DNA of 64,000 nucleotides from Dryomyza anilis (lineage: Eukaryota; Arthropoda; Insecta; Diptera; Dryomyzidae). This document shows, in pieces, positions 11,468 through 21,552 of the stretch. The DNA lies in the NCBI GenBank assembly GCA_951804985.1, contig OX638132.1:44554791-44618790 (forward strand), given 5' to 3'. The notes beneath the pieces are model-generated. The model was not told the origin of the DNA. It did no database searches and saw only the letters and a list, made by a program, of their open reading frames with translations. A program made the position numbers and the translations under genes. How positions within the stretch are numbered: position 1 is the stretch's first letter; each line of letters opens with the position of its first letter.

Positions 11468-11757
11468 AATAATAATAATAGTTTGACACTACAGTCCTAT
11501 AGAACTTAGACCGAGCTCTCTCACCATTTTGAGCTGTGCGTGTTATATTTGTACTCAAAATGGTGGTACCGAAACGGCGAGTGAGAGCTTTTGATAGGCA
11601 AGGTTTTACTCTCGTAGGTTTGCCATTTACTACCGAGAGGTAGCGCGGTATAAAAAAATGTTTCTAAGAAAAGATGTTGTTAGCCGCAATCCAGGCTTGA
11701 ACCGGGGACCTTATGGCTCGCAGTTCAACGCACTAACCACTGAGCTACCGCGGCTAT
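11468..11757 (-). repeat. tRNA-derived SINE, copy 3, with target-site duplication
   Basis: This is the best-preserved copy: 290 bp, complete tRNA-like head (inverted TAGCTCAGTGGTTAG and GGTTCAAGCC) and an (ATT)n tail. A perfect 12-bp direct repeat TCTAAAATTTTT flanks it at 11456-11467 and 11758-11769, as expected for LINE-mediated target-primed insertion. It therefore defines the family boundaries. Confidence 0.93.
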
Positions 11758-11994
11758 TCTAAAATTTTTAACCTGAAAAAATATCAATCTTGCTGTCAAA
11801 AATAAAAATTATTTCAAAATTTATGATTTGTTATAATTTTACACTGAACAAATTTGAATTTTTTGACAAAATACAGTTTGAAAATTATAGAAATGTATGG
11901 TTCTGAAATGAAAAGCAAAAACAGTCTGGTTGATAAAGTAAAAAAGCTGAGCAGAGAGTATATATATTATGTATATATTTTTAACCCTTTGAAG

Positions 11995-12612
11995 CCTGCC
12001 GAATCAGATAAACACCAAGAGATTACGCAGTGTTATTTTCCCCATCATGTTTTCCCATAATGCGTACATCAGATACTAAGAATTTTCTTCGATTTTGCAT
12101 CTAGCACCACTACATTATATCAGTATGAAATTGTATATTTCTGCGTGCAATTCCCTCTATTTTAATCAAATATTTCATTAACAATTTTAAAAACTATTCC
12201 GAAAAAATTTCAGTAAGATAAAGTTTAAACCACTTTTCAAAATTTTGACAGCTAAAACATTGCGAACTAATATTAAAATATTTTTTAAGAGAGCTTAGAG
12301 AATTGTGATAAATTTCTCTCTCGACACACTTTTTTGGTAACACAAATTTCTTTTTGATTTTTTGCAAAAACTAATATCTGGAAACAGATTTTTTTTGCCA
12401 ATTATCTGTAGGTGAAGGTTCATATTTTATTTTGTGATAAAGTTTGCATCTGTAACATGTCGAAATCGTGCGATAACTTGCGATATAAAGTAACAAAAAT
12501 GGTCTTTTTTGCAACTTTGATTCGAATTCTGAGTACGCAGCAAGAATCAGGAGACCGAAATCAATCATAAATGATAGGTTTCATTCCAGATTAAAATCCT
12601 TGTAGAACAGTG
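11995..12612 (+). repeat. dispersed repeat family B, copy 3 (longest)
   Basis: Starts at TTAA|CCCTTTGAAGCC (TTAA at 11991-11994) and runs through TTACGCAGTG, TCCCATAATGCG, CTAATATCTGG and AACATGTCGAAATCGTGCG to TAGAACAGTG. The start resembles piggyBac-type termini. The far end is not its inverted match, so either the 3' end is lost or the resemblance is accidental. Non-coding. Confidence 0.8.
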
Positions 12613-12832
12613 TTTGAATAAAAACCAAATCATTATGATTACTTACTCTTGGATGGATATCATGATTAATTTTAGCAAAATTTATAATACATGATTTATG
12701 AGAACATTTGTCTCCGTGTGAGATCTCTCTGAGTATAGATAGATATGATTTTGAATATCAAAAATTTGATGATACTTGCGTCTTTAAAATACAAATAAAA
12801 GTATATTCAAATTTTTGAAATATTCTACTAAA

Positions 12833-13151
12833 AATAATTCCGCATCAAGTCGACAGGATTTAAAATTTTTTTCTTCGATTTTCGTGATACTTAGTTTATT
12901 GCTTTGATTATATATAAAAGTAATATAAGTTGTTTTTTTTTTCGAAATTCGAAAATTTCACAATTTTTACCTAGATAATGGCTTTCGAAGTTAGCTCTAT
13001 AAGAAAAAGTTGTGTTTTTATGAAGCATTGTGAATTTCGAATTTCGAAAAAAAAAATTAAATTTTTATTATATATTCAAAGTCTTAAACTAAATTTCGCG
13101 AAAATCGAAGAAAAAAATTTAAAACCTTGTCGATTTAATGTGGAATTACCC
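12833..13151. mobile_element. foldback MITE (GGGTAATTCCACATC family), deleted copy
   Basis: The arms of about 100 bp, one with TCTTCGATTTTCGTGATAC and the other with GCGAAAATCGAAG, are inverted copies. The right end is TGGAATTACCC (13151); the left terminus has lost its GGG. Same family as 60473-61300 but with most of the middle deleted. The ORF across it is a by-product. Confidence 0.8.
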
Positions 13152-13377
13152 AATATGAAAATATGTTAAGCACTCACGGTGATCTAGAAGCAATCACAAG
13201 TAGGACAATAATGGGTATAAAAAGTACAAATAGGGTTTATATTCATCAACATTTCTAGTTTAAAAATCCTACCATTTCCTTTTATCAAGATATCGTCATT
13301 TACGTTTTTTTTTTCAATTTGTATCTATTTCTTATTAAAAATATAAATCACATTGCGGCAAAACGGCAAATTTTTTA

Positions 13378-14074
13378 ATTGAACTCCGATTTTTTTTTAT
13401 TTTGTACTTCTATATGGTCTACAGATAAAAAGTGTTGTATATTCTTATACCCCTACACGTCTGGGTTAGGCACTATGTACTCCAAAGGATTCAAAGGATA
13501 ACCAATAGAGTTCGTCATTTTGTAGCGATTTATATTGTCTAAGGAGCGATTATAGGCAACTTCCCAAGGATAATTTACACTGAACACTTAAAGTTTCAAT
13601 CTTAACGATTAACCACTATTTTTAATGTTTTTCTAATAACAATTCCTTTAAGGAGTTATAACCAGAAGAAGAAGTCAGAAAACTATCATAATATCTTTGG
13701 AGAAAATGTTCGTCTTTGAAAATGAGCTGGGGTCTTTAAACAACTAAATTCTCCAACAAAAATGGGAAGAAAAATTGGTTTGCAAGATATAGAAAACAAT
13801 AAATTAAAACAAGACAAAAAATTACAATTTGTTTTTATTAAAACAAATTATTACTTGGTAAAAAAATTGGATGTTCCATATAATCGCTCTTTAGACAATA
13901 TAAACGTACTATGAAACACTTCGCAACAAAATGACGAACTCTATTGGTTATCCTTTCAACCCTTTCGGAGCCCATAGCGCCTAACCCAGATGTGTAGGGG
14001 TATAAGAATATACAACACTTTTTATCTGTAGACTATATAGACGCACAAAATAAAAAAAAAAATCGGAGTTCAAT
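13378..14074. mobile_element. foldback element with arms of about 195 bp
   Basis: 13378-13575 and 13885-14074 are inverted copies, from ATTGAACTCCGAT through GATAAAAAGTGTTGTATATT and CTACACGTCTGGGTTAGG to AATCGCTC. The roughly 300-bp middle is AT-rich and non-coding. The termini are themselves near-palindromic, so the exact target duplication is unclear. Confidence 0.85.
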
Positions 14075-14442
14075 CAGAGAGTATATATTTGATATAGAGT
14101 TTCCGTACAGGCGGTTTCGCTGCCACTTTTGTCAAATAAATTCAAACATTGGTTATGTGGAAATTGAAATGAAAATGTTGTCAACAGACACATTTTCAAA
14201 TCAATATTCTGATGTTTTCTGCCACATTTTTGGCCACAAAAGTAAATAAAATATGTACGGCGTTTGATTGCAAAATATCTTGGTATGTTTGGTTGCAAAT
14301 TATCCGCCGATAGATCCAGTTTTGTGCGCTGTTTTCCTCTGTTAACTTCAATCTGTAAAATTCCACTTCAACATAACCAATGTTTTTGGCAGCGACGCCA
14401 CCAAACTCGGAAGGAATTTCTATTAAAAATGTATACTCTTTG
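14075..14442. mobile_element. MITE with inverted ends, abutting the foldback
   Basis: The left end CAGAGAGTATATATTTG and the inverted right end CAAAGAGTATACATTTT pair, and similarity continues inward through GGCG..CGCTGCCA and CATTGGTTATGT. A minus-strand frame across 14074-14298 has no recognisable domains. Confidence 0.65.
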
Positions 14443-14520
14443 AGCTGAGGCTAAAATTGTGGCGGCTATTTTAAAATATCTTCTGTTTCCAAAAATAGCC
14501 TGGTTGATAAACTACAGCAA

Positions 14521-15812
14521 TAAAGAAAAAAAATTACAGATAAATAAGTGCTAAAAACAAAACTTTTAATTTTCATGTACCAAAAGTGCCAACGAAAAGA
14601 TTTGTAGTAAACAAAAACATAAAATAAATTCAATTTGTCAAAATTATTTTTAAAACCGTCGTGCATTTTTTGATATTTTTACGTCAATGATATTCGCAAG
14701 CAAATATACGCGGAACATGGACAGCGTGTTCAAGATTTTCCCCGGTAAGAGGAAAGTTGCGCGCTGTACAACTCGGTGCAACAGAAGGCGCATAATATAG
14801 CGACGCGTTGGCGTTTTGATAATGATGAAATGTAAATGCGCCGTCAAGAGGATCTTTGATTGCACCGCTCAGGATCTGGACCGCACTATTGTGGCGGACT
14901 TTTAGTGCATTTGGACTTTTATTAAAAAAAATATCAAAAGTTTTTAACCAAGAGTCTTGGTTTGCACAATCTGGAATTGGAATCTTTTTACAATATTTTT
15001 ATTAGTAAGTAAAACCTTTTATTTTTGAGACATTCCACACCAAATTCAAGACTCACCTTCTCAAGCGATACAGAGGTACAAAGTTTCAAAAAATTAATAA
15101 ATAATCACTTTATGTGCTTGTAGAAAATAACTCTTGGCCGTAGAATGCTGCAAATCTCATTTTAAGGATAATATAACAAACTTCACCTTGCAATTTAATT
15201 TAATAGTTCATAAACAGGAAATCTTTTCAAATTTATTCAAATATCATATTTATATACAGTATTTTAAATAATAAAGTTTTTCAATATGGTTGAATGTTGT
15301 TTTCACTGAAAATATAAAAAATTTGGTAACCAGACTGTCATGTGATTAATGTCTCGTAGTTTTCTCGAACTTAATTGGATAGCAAAAATCCAATCATGTT
15401 GCTAATTTTTAAAATTTCGTAATTTTCGTGTAGTAAAATTTTATGTTAGGATATTAAAACATTTTTCACATAGTTATCGCAATGATTTTCCAATAAATCT
15501 CAATACATTTGAACTATTTGAAGCTATTTTAATCTAGAATCATTTTTATAATCGTTTCGAAAAAAACTGCGATATGTCGCTTTGAACTATTTTGCAGTTT
15601 TAGTACGGTTTGGCCTTCGATATTGGTACAAGCTCTGATTCGATATCGTAGGATTTTGCCGACATAAAAAGTTACTACAACTTTTGATAATCGTTAGGAT
15701 TCTGTTTTAAAATTTTCTCTGGTGTTTGAAATATACTCCATTACCTCAGACAAAATTTTTGAAAAGACGTTCTTACATTTTGTCGATATATTTCAAACAA
15801 ACAAAAATTGCA
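14521..15812. other. non-coding DNA with a GC-richer block
   Basis: 14690-14900 is less AT-rich than its surroundings but shows no convincing protein similarity. The rest is AT-rich with no identified feature. Confidence 0.4.
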
Positions 15813-16188
15813 CACACATAGAAAATTATTGTCGAATCCAACAACAATTTGAAAATATTTCATGTTAAAATGGATCCACAAATATTATTATCAAATTATT
15901 GTCGGATTCAACAATCAAATTATCAAACAAGTAATGAACATAAAATTTTCGTTTTTGAAAATTTCACTTGTTTTTTTTTTCATTTATGCTTTCATTGACG
16001 ACGATAATGCACGGTGCTAAAGAATTTTTTGAAAACAAAAATTATTAAATTTCAAAATGTAAATAAAATTTGAATACGTCAAATTTCATTTACACTGAAG
16101 AACAAAAATTAATAATATTATTTTCAAAGTTAAAAATAGTGTGATAATATTTATTTTATTAAAAATCAACAATTATTTTCTATGTGTG
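15813..16188. mobile_element. MITE with CACACATAGAAAATTATTG ends
   Basis: The left CACACATAGAAAATTATTG and right CAATTATTTTCTATGTGTG are near-perfect inverted repeats bounding 376 bp. Half copies are at 2690-2906 and 55880-56036. It has no coding capacity. Confidence 0.85.
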
Positions 16189-16475
16189 CACCATTTTTTG
16201 CAAAAAAAAAAATCGCCTGCGTCGCTTTTCGAAGATCAATGGAAAATTTGATCCTCTTAACTTTAAAATTTATTTTACCACCTAAGATCCAAATGTTTTT
16301 TTCTTATGGAACACAAATGCGGGCCGCAACATTTGAACTGCTAATGCGGCTCATGATGCCAAATGAGTTTGACATGCCTGATCTAGACAGTTTGTTGGCA
16401 CATCGAGTGCTGAGAATGTCACGAAGAAAAATGATAAAATACAAAATTTTATTGTCATTTAGAACATTATTTTAA
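16182..16475 (+). other. unrecognised 97-codon frame, possible exon remnant
   Basis: The section 16310-16425 is less AT-rich than its neighbours and encodes a plausible, hydrophilic stretch (QMRAATFELLMRLMMPNEF). The start overlaps the MITE end, so the upstream part is not native. No family is recognised. It could be an exon or transposon remnant, or chance. Confidence 0.25.
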
Positions 16476-16479
16476 GGTT

Positions 16480-16712
16480 AAGAAAGAAAACAGTGTGTTT
16501 TTTAGATATTTCAAAAATTACCAATTTGTTTAATTTTATTTATTTTAAAATTTTGAATTATACATTTTTATGAGTTTTGTAAACAATGCATTGATGTTTT
16601 GTTTTAAAATTTTCGTAAACAAATGTTGAGTCTTTCAAACAGTTTAAAAAAAAAAGTATATGGCGACTGGATTTTAAAGATGACTTAACCTGTTTATACT
16701 TCAACCATGACA
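16480..16712 (+). repeat. dispersed repeat family A, copy 2
   Basis: Ends with TTTATACTTCAACCATG like the copies ending at 2340 and 57664, and shares the upstream TTTTGTTTTAAAATTTTCG block. Confidence 0.6.
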
Positions 16713-17236
16713 CAAATACTACGAATAGTTACGTGGTATTTGTATCAGCCAAATACTACAATGAAATCAAGGAATACTACCAAAATATTATAATATTGTG
16801 AGACACACATCTGGTATTTCAAATACTGTGGTATGAATACCAGTTGTATGTAATAGGTATTAGCTGTACACATGACATGTAGGATACACGACACTTTCTA
16901 ATGTCGTTTTATCTCTTTTTCAACAGTAACTTACTTCGGCTCTATTTCAAGAGAAGAATGTGTCGAAAAACAGCCCCAAACGACAGTATATTTCTGTGTG
17001 TGTACAAAAATTATAGGCTAATGTGTGTGAACATAATTTGTATAACATTTATATATATAATAGTGCCACGCCCTTATCCAATTCCACAAATTTTTATACT
17101 ATCGCAACATACAAACATTAAGTGAACAAATTGAAATTTATCTCACTCGGAGGGGTGTCACTCGGGGGGTGTTGTATCCCAAGAGTGCGCGTCACCAGGT
17201 GGCGGATAGGGAAAGCTCAACAGATATGCAGGGTAG

Positions 17237-18308
17237 GTGGGAAATAAAATATCAACCGAAAACCCAACATCGATGAATTCGACGACGGAGGTAGCAGCAG
17301 ACCACGTAAGTGGGCCCTCGCAACTAGCACGAACGCCACTCAGGGAGATCCAAGGAGGAAACAAAGTACTTGATCAAGTTCTCACCATGCAGCGGGAGAA
17401 CTACAGCACATACCAGGGTCCATTTTCGCCAGACCACCCAAAGATGGATGCTTTTTAGACTGGGTAATAAAATACTCCAGCTAACCCAGATGGTAGTCGA
17501 AAAGCGGCATATTAATCAACCAATGAGAGATATTTTCTACTCCATACAGGCGCTACATAAACGTCTAGTAGAAGAGAAACCAGATGGAGCACCAATGAGT
17601 TTGAAAATGGTAGACCAGCCGAAAACGGTAAAATGAGCTTCGCAGAAATCACCAGCCGCGAAACGTGATTGCAGCACTGAGAAAAGTGCTAAGAGAACAA
17701 GAGGAGTGACAGATAAGACCGTCCCTCTGCTTCCTGGTCCAAAAAAGCCAAAAACTGCGCAAAGAAGAAAGCCTGTTGAAGAAGTCAGACGGAAATTCCA
17801 AACCCCGCATACAGAGGCCAAATCCAGCAAAGATGGCAGACGAAAATCGCAAACGACTACTCCGCTAGCATGAAATACCAAGCAAAGGCGGGTGGAAGTC
17901 GCTGGTAAAGATGAAGCACAATGGAAGAAGGTGCGAGCACGCGTACGTACTAGGAAAATACCAGCAAAACCTGACGCTATCGTAGTCAAGGCGACCGACG
18001 GAAGCTCATACGCACTGATATTAAAGATGGTCAAACGCAAACCCTAACTACAGGAAATGGGACAATCAGTAAGGTGCATTAGGAAGACCGCAAATGGTGA
18101 CCTTCTATTTGAACTCTCCAGATCTGCGGACCCCCAGACAGCGAAATTCCAGGCGGTAGTCGAACAGGCACTCGGAACAAGGGTAGAAGTCAGAACCCTG
18201 ACCCAAGTAACCCAGGTTGAGATCAAGGATATCGACGAAGTCACAACAAAAGATGAGGTATGCAGAGCACTCCAGATCATCGCCTCGCTGGACATTGTGC
18301 TGATGAAC
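17237..18308 (+). pseudogene. ORF1 (Gag-like) of R1-like LINE, broken
   Basis: ORF1 would package the LINE RNA. The pieces lie in different frames: 17237-17455, 17370-17636 and 18057-18308. The part near 17960-18035 reads as a KPDAIVVKATDGSSYA-type Gag motif. The last piece carries GDLLFELSR and EIKDIDEVTTKDEV, typical of R1-group Gag just before its zinc knuckles. The expected CCHC knuckles are missing: after VCRAL the frame runs directly into endonuclease sequence, so a deletion joins ORF1 to ORF2. Confidence 0.8.
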
Positions 18309-19340
18309 TGAGGATCACAGCACACGTTATCCATAGGCGGGAATGGGTCTATCATTGACCTAACGTTTGCGAGTAGCAGTATCTTCCGACGGACATCTTG
18401 GCACATTAGTAATTGCTACACTCATAGCGACCACCAGGCAATAATATGTGAAATAAGATAAACGGTTAGAGCTCCTAGAGAAATAGAGAAAGTAAAAAGT
18501 GGTTGGAGGACTGGCACTTTCGACAGTGAGGCATTTCTCATCATGCTAGAGAACATGCAGATAGAAGGATCGGCTACCCAAATGACAGGCCAATTAATGG
18601 ACCACATTATGAAAACCTGTGACGCATCGATGGAGCGGAAGTACTACAAGGGGCAGCACAAGTCAGTGTACTGGTGGAACGATAACATTGCTAAGCTTCG
18701 GGCTGATTGCAACCGAGCAAGAAGAGCAAACCAGAGAGCAAGGGGAAGAACCACATTTCTGGACAGACAGCGCGCTCATAAGGAAAAACGACGACAGCTA
18801 AAAAAGGCGATCCGTGAGAGCAAGCGTAAATGTTTTCTGGAACTATGCGACGATGCAGAAATAAACCCGTGGGGTACGGCGACAAGGTGGTTATGAAGAA
18901 GCTGAAGGGCTTCGAACGGCCGACACCCAGATGCCCGATACTGTTAGGCAACATCGTGAAGACCCTATTCCCTGAGCACACTAGGGAGGACAGAGAGTAC
19001 ACAACACAAGAAGGAGAGCAGTTCCTGCAGCCTATAACCGAGGAGGAAGACCTAAAAATTGCAGGAAATATTGGGGACAACAAGGCGCCTGGGCCAGACA
19101 GTGATCCAACCAGGCGATGAAGACTGCGGTTAAACGTCACACTGGAACATTTGTAAAACTGTACACAGCCTGTATAAGTGAAGGTGTCTTCCCGGACCAG
19201 TGAAAGCTGCAAAGACTAGTGCTCTTCCAAAGGGAGGAAAACCACTGTATGAGTCATCCGCATACCGCCCGCTCTGCATGCTAGACATGGCTGGCAAGAT
19301 CCTGGAGCGCATTATATGTGACCGTCTAGACACTGCGATT
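18270..19340 (+). pseudogene. ORF2 5' part: endonuclease tail, linker and RT start
   Basis: ORF2 would nick target DNA and reverse-transcribe the LINE. Visible are the endonuclease tail (GSIIDLTFASS and THSDHQAI, the conserved catalytic SDH), a basic linker at 18543-18890, then RT motifs NKAPGPDS and YRPLCMLDMAGKILER. In-frame stops and frameshifts occur at about 18310, 18460 and 19120. The RT catalytic YADD box is absent, removed by the deletion ending at about 19340. Confidence 0.85.
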
Positions 19341-19692
19341 AGGCAATAACTCCGAAGACGCGGAACACGTGTTCTTCGACTGCCCACGCTTCCAACCCGA
19401 ACGAGACAGACTAAGTCTTATACTCGGAGAGAGACAAATACCGCACACACAAGTACAAATGATGACCACGTCACAAGAGTGCTGGAATGCTGCATGCGAA
19501 ATAGCCGCAGTCGTAATGACCGAGCTGCGACGAACGGAGCGGCTACGTAGAGCAAATAGCTCCGAGCCACAAAGTCCTAACCAGAAGACATTAAAGAAGA
19601 CGGGGCAAATAGAGCCATCCCCTCCCCCCCGCATAATAATACCTAACGGTAGTTCCGCGGGGATGACGGGAAGTGGTATAGGTGGGTTTTAG
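19341..19692 (+). pseudogene. ORF2 C-terminal part of R1-like LINE
   Basis: The frame reads EDAEHVFFDCPRFQPERDRL, the H...C end of a CCHC-type knuckle typical of R1-group ORF2 C-termini, then an LRRTERLRR basic stretch and a stop at 19690. It joins directly to the RT start, confirming the internal deletion. Confidence 0.82.
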
Positions 19693-19735
19693 TGGGTTAA
19701 AGTCCCACACTACTTCGAAGATTTCCCACCTATAC
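19677..19735 (+). promoter_or_regulatory. 3'-terminal nested stem-loop of the LINE
   Basis: GTATAGGTGGG pairs perfectly with CCCACCTATAC across about 38 nt, and inside it GTGGG pairs with CCCAC. It lies between the ORF2 stop and the poly-A run. By position it could be the RNA structure recognised by the RT during target-primed reverse transcription; that role is inference. Confidence 0.65.
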
Positions 19736-19753
19736 AGGAAAAAAAAAATACAT

Positions 19754-20312
19754 AATTAAACTTCCATTAGTGAAATGTGCCACTCCCTTTATTCCAAATC
19801 CGCCCATTTTTTCACAACAGCAAGATACTTATATCAACTAACAGTATGTTGTCAATTTATCTCTTAAACAACAAAAGTTACAGATTTATGAGACGCAGAA
19901 GTGCCTTCTGACCAACTGTGCGCCGCACAGTGGTCAAAAAGCATATGTTTCGGAAAAAGTCAATAACTTTGGAACGAATATAAATAACGTAAAATTTTTT
20001 TTTTTTTTATATTTTGCGAATTTATATTTTTTCAAAAAAATGTTATATAGCAAGCGGGTTGACGCACATTATATGAAATAGATGTATAGTGGGCGTACCC
20101 GTTGAAAGTATGAAACCATTTTATCATATTTCATACTTACATATGCATTCACTAAAAATCTAAAGATTTAAGTACATAGCTCCTTTAGTTATCTTCTTAA
20201 CGTGTTTAATGTGTACAAGCCTACGGACGGACATTATGATGCACATAATCCCATCTCAAAAGTTAAATTTTTTTAAAGACGGATTTGCTAACCCCTACTT
20301 AAACTTGTTTAA
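19754..20312. other. non-coding DNA
   Basis: Contains a GTGCCACTCCC fragment like those in the composite repeats, and otherwise no feature. Confidence 0.4.
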
Positions 20313-20967
20313 GGCCTAGTTTCACAGTGCGCAAAAATTAAGTAAAATTTGAGTTGAGGAAAATTTACGATTTTTTGATAACTTAAGTTTTTCTACGGTT
20401 CACAGTCTCCACTTAAATGCGTACAAACATATTTTAAAAAATATGGCAGCACGACATATATGACAAATGTTTTTGTTTACAAAACAAAATTATATAAAAT
20501 TTTGTGTCATAAAAATTACGTTTTTTTGTTCAAAATTAAAAAATTGAAATGTGAATGCATTTTTATAACTTAAATTATTGCACATTCATTTGTATAGTAA
20601 TTTTAAACATCTATCAGTTTGCAACATGCGGAGAATTGTGTATTATGCAAAAAAAGAAGTACATTTTTAGTACAACGGAAGTTAATGATGGTAGCTGAAT
20701 AAGATATGACTGCAAAAAAACTACTCCAATGATAGGAGTCACTTTAATTTTAGTTAATATACAATACTCCGCGAAAATAAGACGAATTTAATTTGTTAGT
20801 GTCAGTTTGTATTATTCTGTTGTTCAGTTCAGTTCTCGGAAAGCACACTTAAGTAAAACTTAAGTGAAAGATCGATATTTTAAATATTGTGCTGTGAAAC
20901 GATTTTTCACACTTAAGTATCGTTTAAGGTAAAATCGACACTGAAGTGTTCCTTGTGAAACCAGGCC
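20313..20967. mobile_element. TTAA-flanked MITE (GGCCTRGTTTCACA ends)
   Basis: The left end GGCCTAGTTTCACA and the inverted right end GGCCTGGTTTCACA bound 655 bp and are flanked by TTAA at 20309-20312 and 20968-20971. No coding capacity. A further inverted match (AACGATTTTTCACACTTAAG and CTTAAGTGTAAAAATCGTTT) straddles the right end, so the true end may lie near 21000. A TTAA target is typical of piggyBac-type elements, but the terminal sequence is not, so the superfamily stays open. Confidence 0.75.
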
Positions 20968-21474
20968 TTAAGTGTAAAAATCGTTTCACAGCATAACATT
21001 TTTGTGCCCGTCAACACACTTATGGGGGACGGACGTGTCGACTCTTGTCTTTTAAACATGTTCCGTCAGTCGATTAGTATAAATATGTTTCAAAGCTGTG
21101 TTTAATCTGCCCGCCCAACATAAAAAATAACAACGAAATAAATCAAAATTAAATTAAAACACTAAACTAATTTAATTTACATAAAAAAAAACTAAAAAGA
21201 AAAATAAACACCAAATAAATAAAACAAACAATACAAATTCTGCAACAACAACATAATAGAACCGGTTTCGCACTGCCTGCTGAGTTGCCGCACTCGCTGT
21301 TTTTACAATTGCCTACGCAAAGGTCTTTTCTATGCTCTTTGCTACAATTGCACAAGGTTGTTGACGTATTACCTCTCTCATCCTATTCCACGCTAATAGC
21401 GCGCACGGTTGAGGCTGCACTGAGTGCGTAATCAATGCGTAATCTGTGGTGCAGGCCTAACACTCACCACGACT
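20968..21474. other. non-coding DNA between MITE and LINE
   Basis: No supported gene. The minus-strand frame at 21167-21355 is cysteine-rich by chance and has no domain. Confidence 0.4.
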
Positions 21475-21552
21475 TAAATTAATCTCTCATTTGTTTGTGT
21501 CAACTGCTGCGACTTGGTAGTATGTCTGTTTTGAAGTTGCCCAGTAGGAAAA

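Larger units (their letters stand above)
11312..14520. mobile_element. 3.2-kb element with terminal inverted repeats
   Basis: The left end TTGCTGTAGTTTATCAAG (11312) matches the inverted right end CTTGGTTGATAAACTACAGCAA (14520; shown only by its terminal part GATAAACTACAGCAA) with continuing similarity through GGCTATTTT. The interior is mostly nested repeats (SINE, family B, two foldbacks, one MITE); no transposase remains. Alternatively the two ends could belong to separate short elements of one family in opposite orientation. Confidence 0.6.
17145..19753 (+). mobile_element. R1-like non-LTR retrotransposon, internally deleted
   Basis: A distinctly GC-richer block containing a Gag-like ORF1 remnant, the end of an AP endonuclease, the start of an RT and the C-terminal zinc-knuckle region, in that order, then a hairpin and poly-A at about 19739. 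Two large internal deletions (about 18270 and about 19340) and frameshifts make it inactive. At about 2.6 kb it is roughly half the usual length. A clear target duplication was not found. Clade assignment (R1 group) is from the Gag and C-terminal character. Confidence 0.85.

Noticed and set aside
17537..18040. 167-codon minus-strand ORF.
   Set aside because: It is antisense to the LINE Gag region, whose plus-strand translation has recognisable family motifs.
18691..19212. 173-codon minus-strand ORF.
   Set aside because: It is antisense to the LINE endonuclease linker and RT start.
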